From Candidatus Dormiibacterota bacterium (GTDB lineage: Bacteria; Chloroflexota; Dormibacteria; Aeolococcales; Aeolococcaceae), in assembly GCA_027451645.1 (NCBI GenBank), contig DAIDIX010000131.1, positions 1 to 5,607 on the forward strand: a stretch of DNA of 5,607 nucleotides, given 5' to 3'. Positions 4,854-5,607 of the stretch are shown one piece after another. The translations under genes were made by a program, and so were the position numbers. A model generated the notes under the pieces. That model saw nothing but the letters and a program-made list of their open reading frames with translations, was not told the origin of the DNA and searched no databases. Numbering within the stretch: the stretch's first letter is position 1; each line of letters starts with the position of its first letter.

Positions 4854-5607
4854 TGGAGTTCCAGAACTTCACTACCGATGACTGCATTGCTGCCATTGAA
4901 CGGGAAGCTTCACTCATATCCCAGCGTGCAGGGCACATGCTGCTTGATGCTCCAGTTCCCACCTGTCCTGGATGGACTGTCCGCCACCTTCTTGCTCATC
5001 TCATCCATGTCCACGCATGGGCAGCCAACTACGTCACCTCTGGAAGCACCTCACAGCTCCCAGAGTACTCGGAGGAGGAGATCTACACTACACGACCAGT
5101 GGACGAGGAGCTCATCCCAGTCTTCTCTGCTGGAGCATCCCATCTTGTGGGTGCACTCCGGAATGCACCTGCAGATCTTCACTGCTGGACGTTCCTTCCT
5201 GCACGAACACCCCTCCACTTCTGGGCACGTCGTCAGTGTCATGAAACAGCAATCCACAGGGCAGATCTCGAAGGAATTGAAGGTACCCATGCAGACATTC
5301 CTTCATCCCAGGCTTGTGATGGCATAGATGAACTCCTCACAGGATTCCTGAGCCTCCGGAAGAACCTCCCTGCAACTGCACCAGGCATGCTCCTTGCACT
5401 TTCTCCTGTGGATGTGGAGAGGAGATGGCAGGTACTCCTTGAAGGAAGGAAATGCACTCTGCTGCAGCACCCCACGACTGCTGAATGCACAGTGTCAGGA
5501 ACGAGCTCTGACTTGTTCTTCCTGCTCTGGAACAGAATGTTGGCTGATGCTGGAAGGGTGGAGATCCATGGAGATTCCTCTGCACTTGACAGGTGGAAAG
5601 CCACCAT
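4853..5607 (+). CDS. Mycothiol-dependent maleylpyruvate isomerase-like (DinB-superfamily) protein, 3' end missing
   Basis: The frame is open from ATG 4853 to the right edge, giving 251 complete codons of what is probably a nearly full-length protein. It matches the TIGR03083/MDMPI pattern. The N-terminal four-helix metal-binding domain contains VPTCPGWTVRHLLAHL (35-50) and FWARRQCHETAIHRADLEG (123-141). H49, E131 and H135 correspond to the His-Glu-His zinc site described for Corynebacterium maleylpyruvate isomerase. From about residue 195, the segment through CTVSGTSSDLFFLLWNRM and HGDSSALDRW looks like the C-terminal SCP2-like/MDMPI-C domain. Most members are uncharacterised; some are thiol-dependent S-transferases or isomerases acting with mycothiol or another low-molecular-weight thiol. 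The isomerase activity itself is not implied, since no gentisate-pathway genes are visible. The family is most common in Actinobacteria. The gene is coupled to the C39-like gene by a one-base overlap. Confidence 0.88.
   Translation, partial: MEFQNFTTDDCIAAIEREASLISQRAGHMLLDAPVPTCPGWTVRHLLAHLIHVHAWAANYVTSGSTSQLPEYSEEEIYTTRPVDEELIPVFSAGASHLVGALRNAPADLHCWTFLPARTPLHFWARRQCHETAIHRADLEGIEGTHADIPSSQACDGIDELLTGFLSLRKNLPATAPGMLLALSPVDVERRWQVLLEGRKCTLLQHPTTAECTVSGTSSDLFFLLWNRMLADAGRVEIHGDSSALDRWKAT

Noticed and set aside
1..5607. A defence island, CRISPR array, transposon or integrated element
   Set aside because: There are no regularly spaced repeats, transposase or integrase motifs, or tRNA genes. 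The genes read as ordinary chromosomal accessory and repair genes.

Overview
The window is a gene-dense piece of a bacterial chromosome with mid-range GC content (estimated by eye in the mid-50s percent). It holds three coding blocks and no RNA genes, CRISPR arrays or recognisable mobile elements. Bacterial origin is supported by a sigma-70-like promoter (TTGACG, 17-base spacer, TAGGAT at 4111-4139), Shine-Dalgarno motifs before three genes, and stop/start overlaps of the ATGA and TGATG type. Two families, the TIGR03083-type metal-dependent protein at the right end and the two-lobed GNAT at the left, are best known to me from Actinobacteria. The GC content and the codon choice (Leu mostly CTC/CTT, Ala often GCA, Gly often GGA) are not those of a typical high-GC actinomycete, so I leave the phylum open.

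Block 1 (1-2669, plus strand) contains the tail of an unidentified protein, a two-domain GNAT acetyltransferase, and a 14-helix DHA2-type (EmrB/QacA) MFS exporter. The reading frames abut or overlap at both junctions, so they are probably one transcript whose promoter lies left of the window. An acetyltransferase beside a drug/H+ antiporter suggests modification plus export of a small molecule, but no substrate can be read from the sequence.

Block 2 (2783-4002, minus strand) is a two-gene unit. An APE1/ExoIII-type apurinic/apyrimidinic endonuclease is followed, through a 4-base ATGA overlap and a good ribosome binding site, by an arginine-rich 138-residue protein that I do not recognise. It converges on block 1 across a 113-base gap (2670-2782) that carries repeated CACCTG/CAGGTG elements.

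Block 3 (4245-5607, plus strand, divergent from block 2) encodes a cytosolic papain-fold (peptidase C39-like) protein. It overlaps by one base (TGATG) with a DinB/mycothiol-dependent maleylpyruvate isomerase-like protein that runs off the right edge. The 242-base divergent intergenic region holds the promoter, a 15-base near-perfect palindrome just upstream of the nuclease gene, and two short leader ORFs.

The most interesting points are the coupled C39-like and MDMPI-like genes with their unusual leader, the uncharacterised protein coupled to the AP endonuclease, the operator-like palindrome, and a strong excess of CTGCAG. Nothing here amounts to an obvious new multi-gene system.
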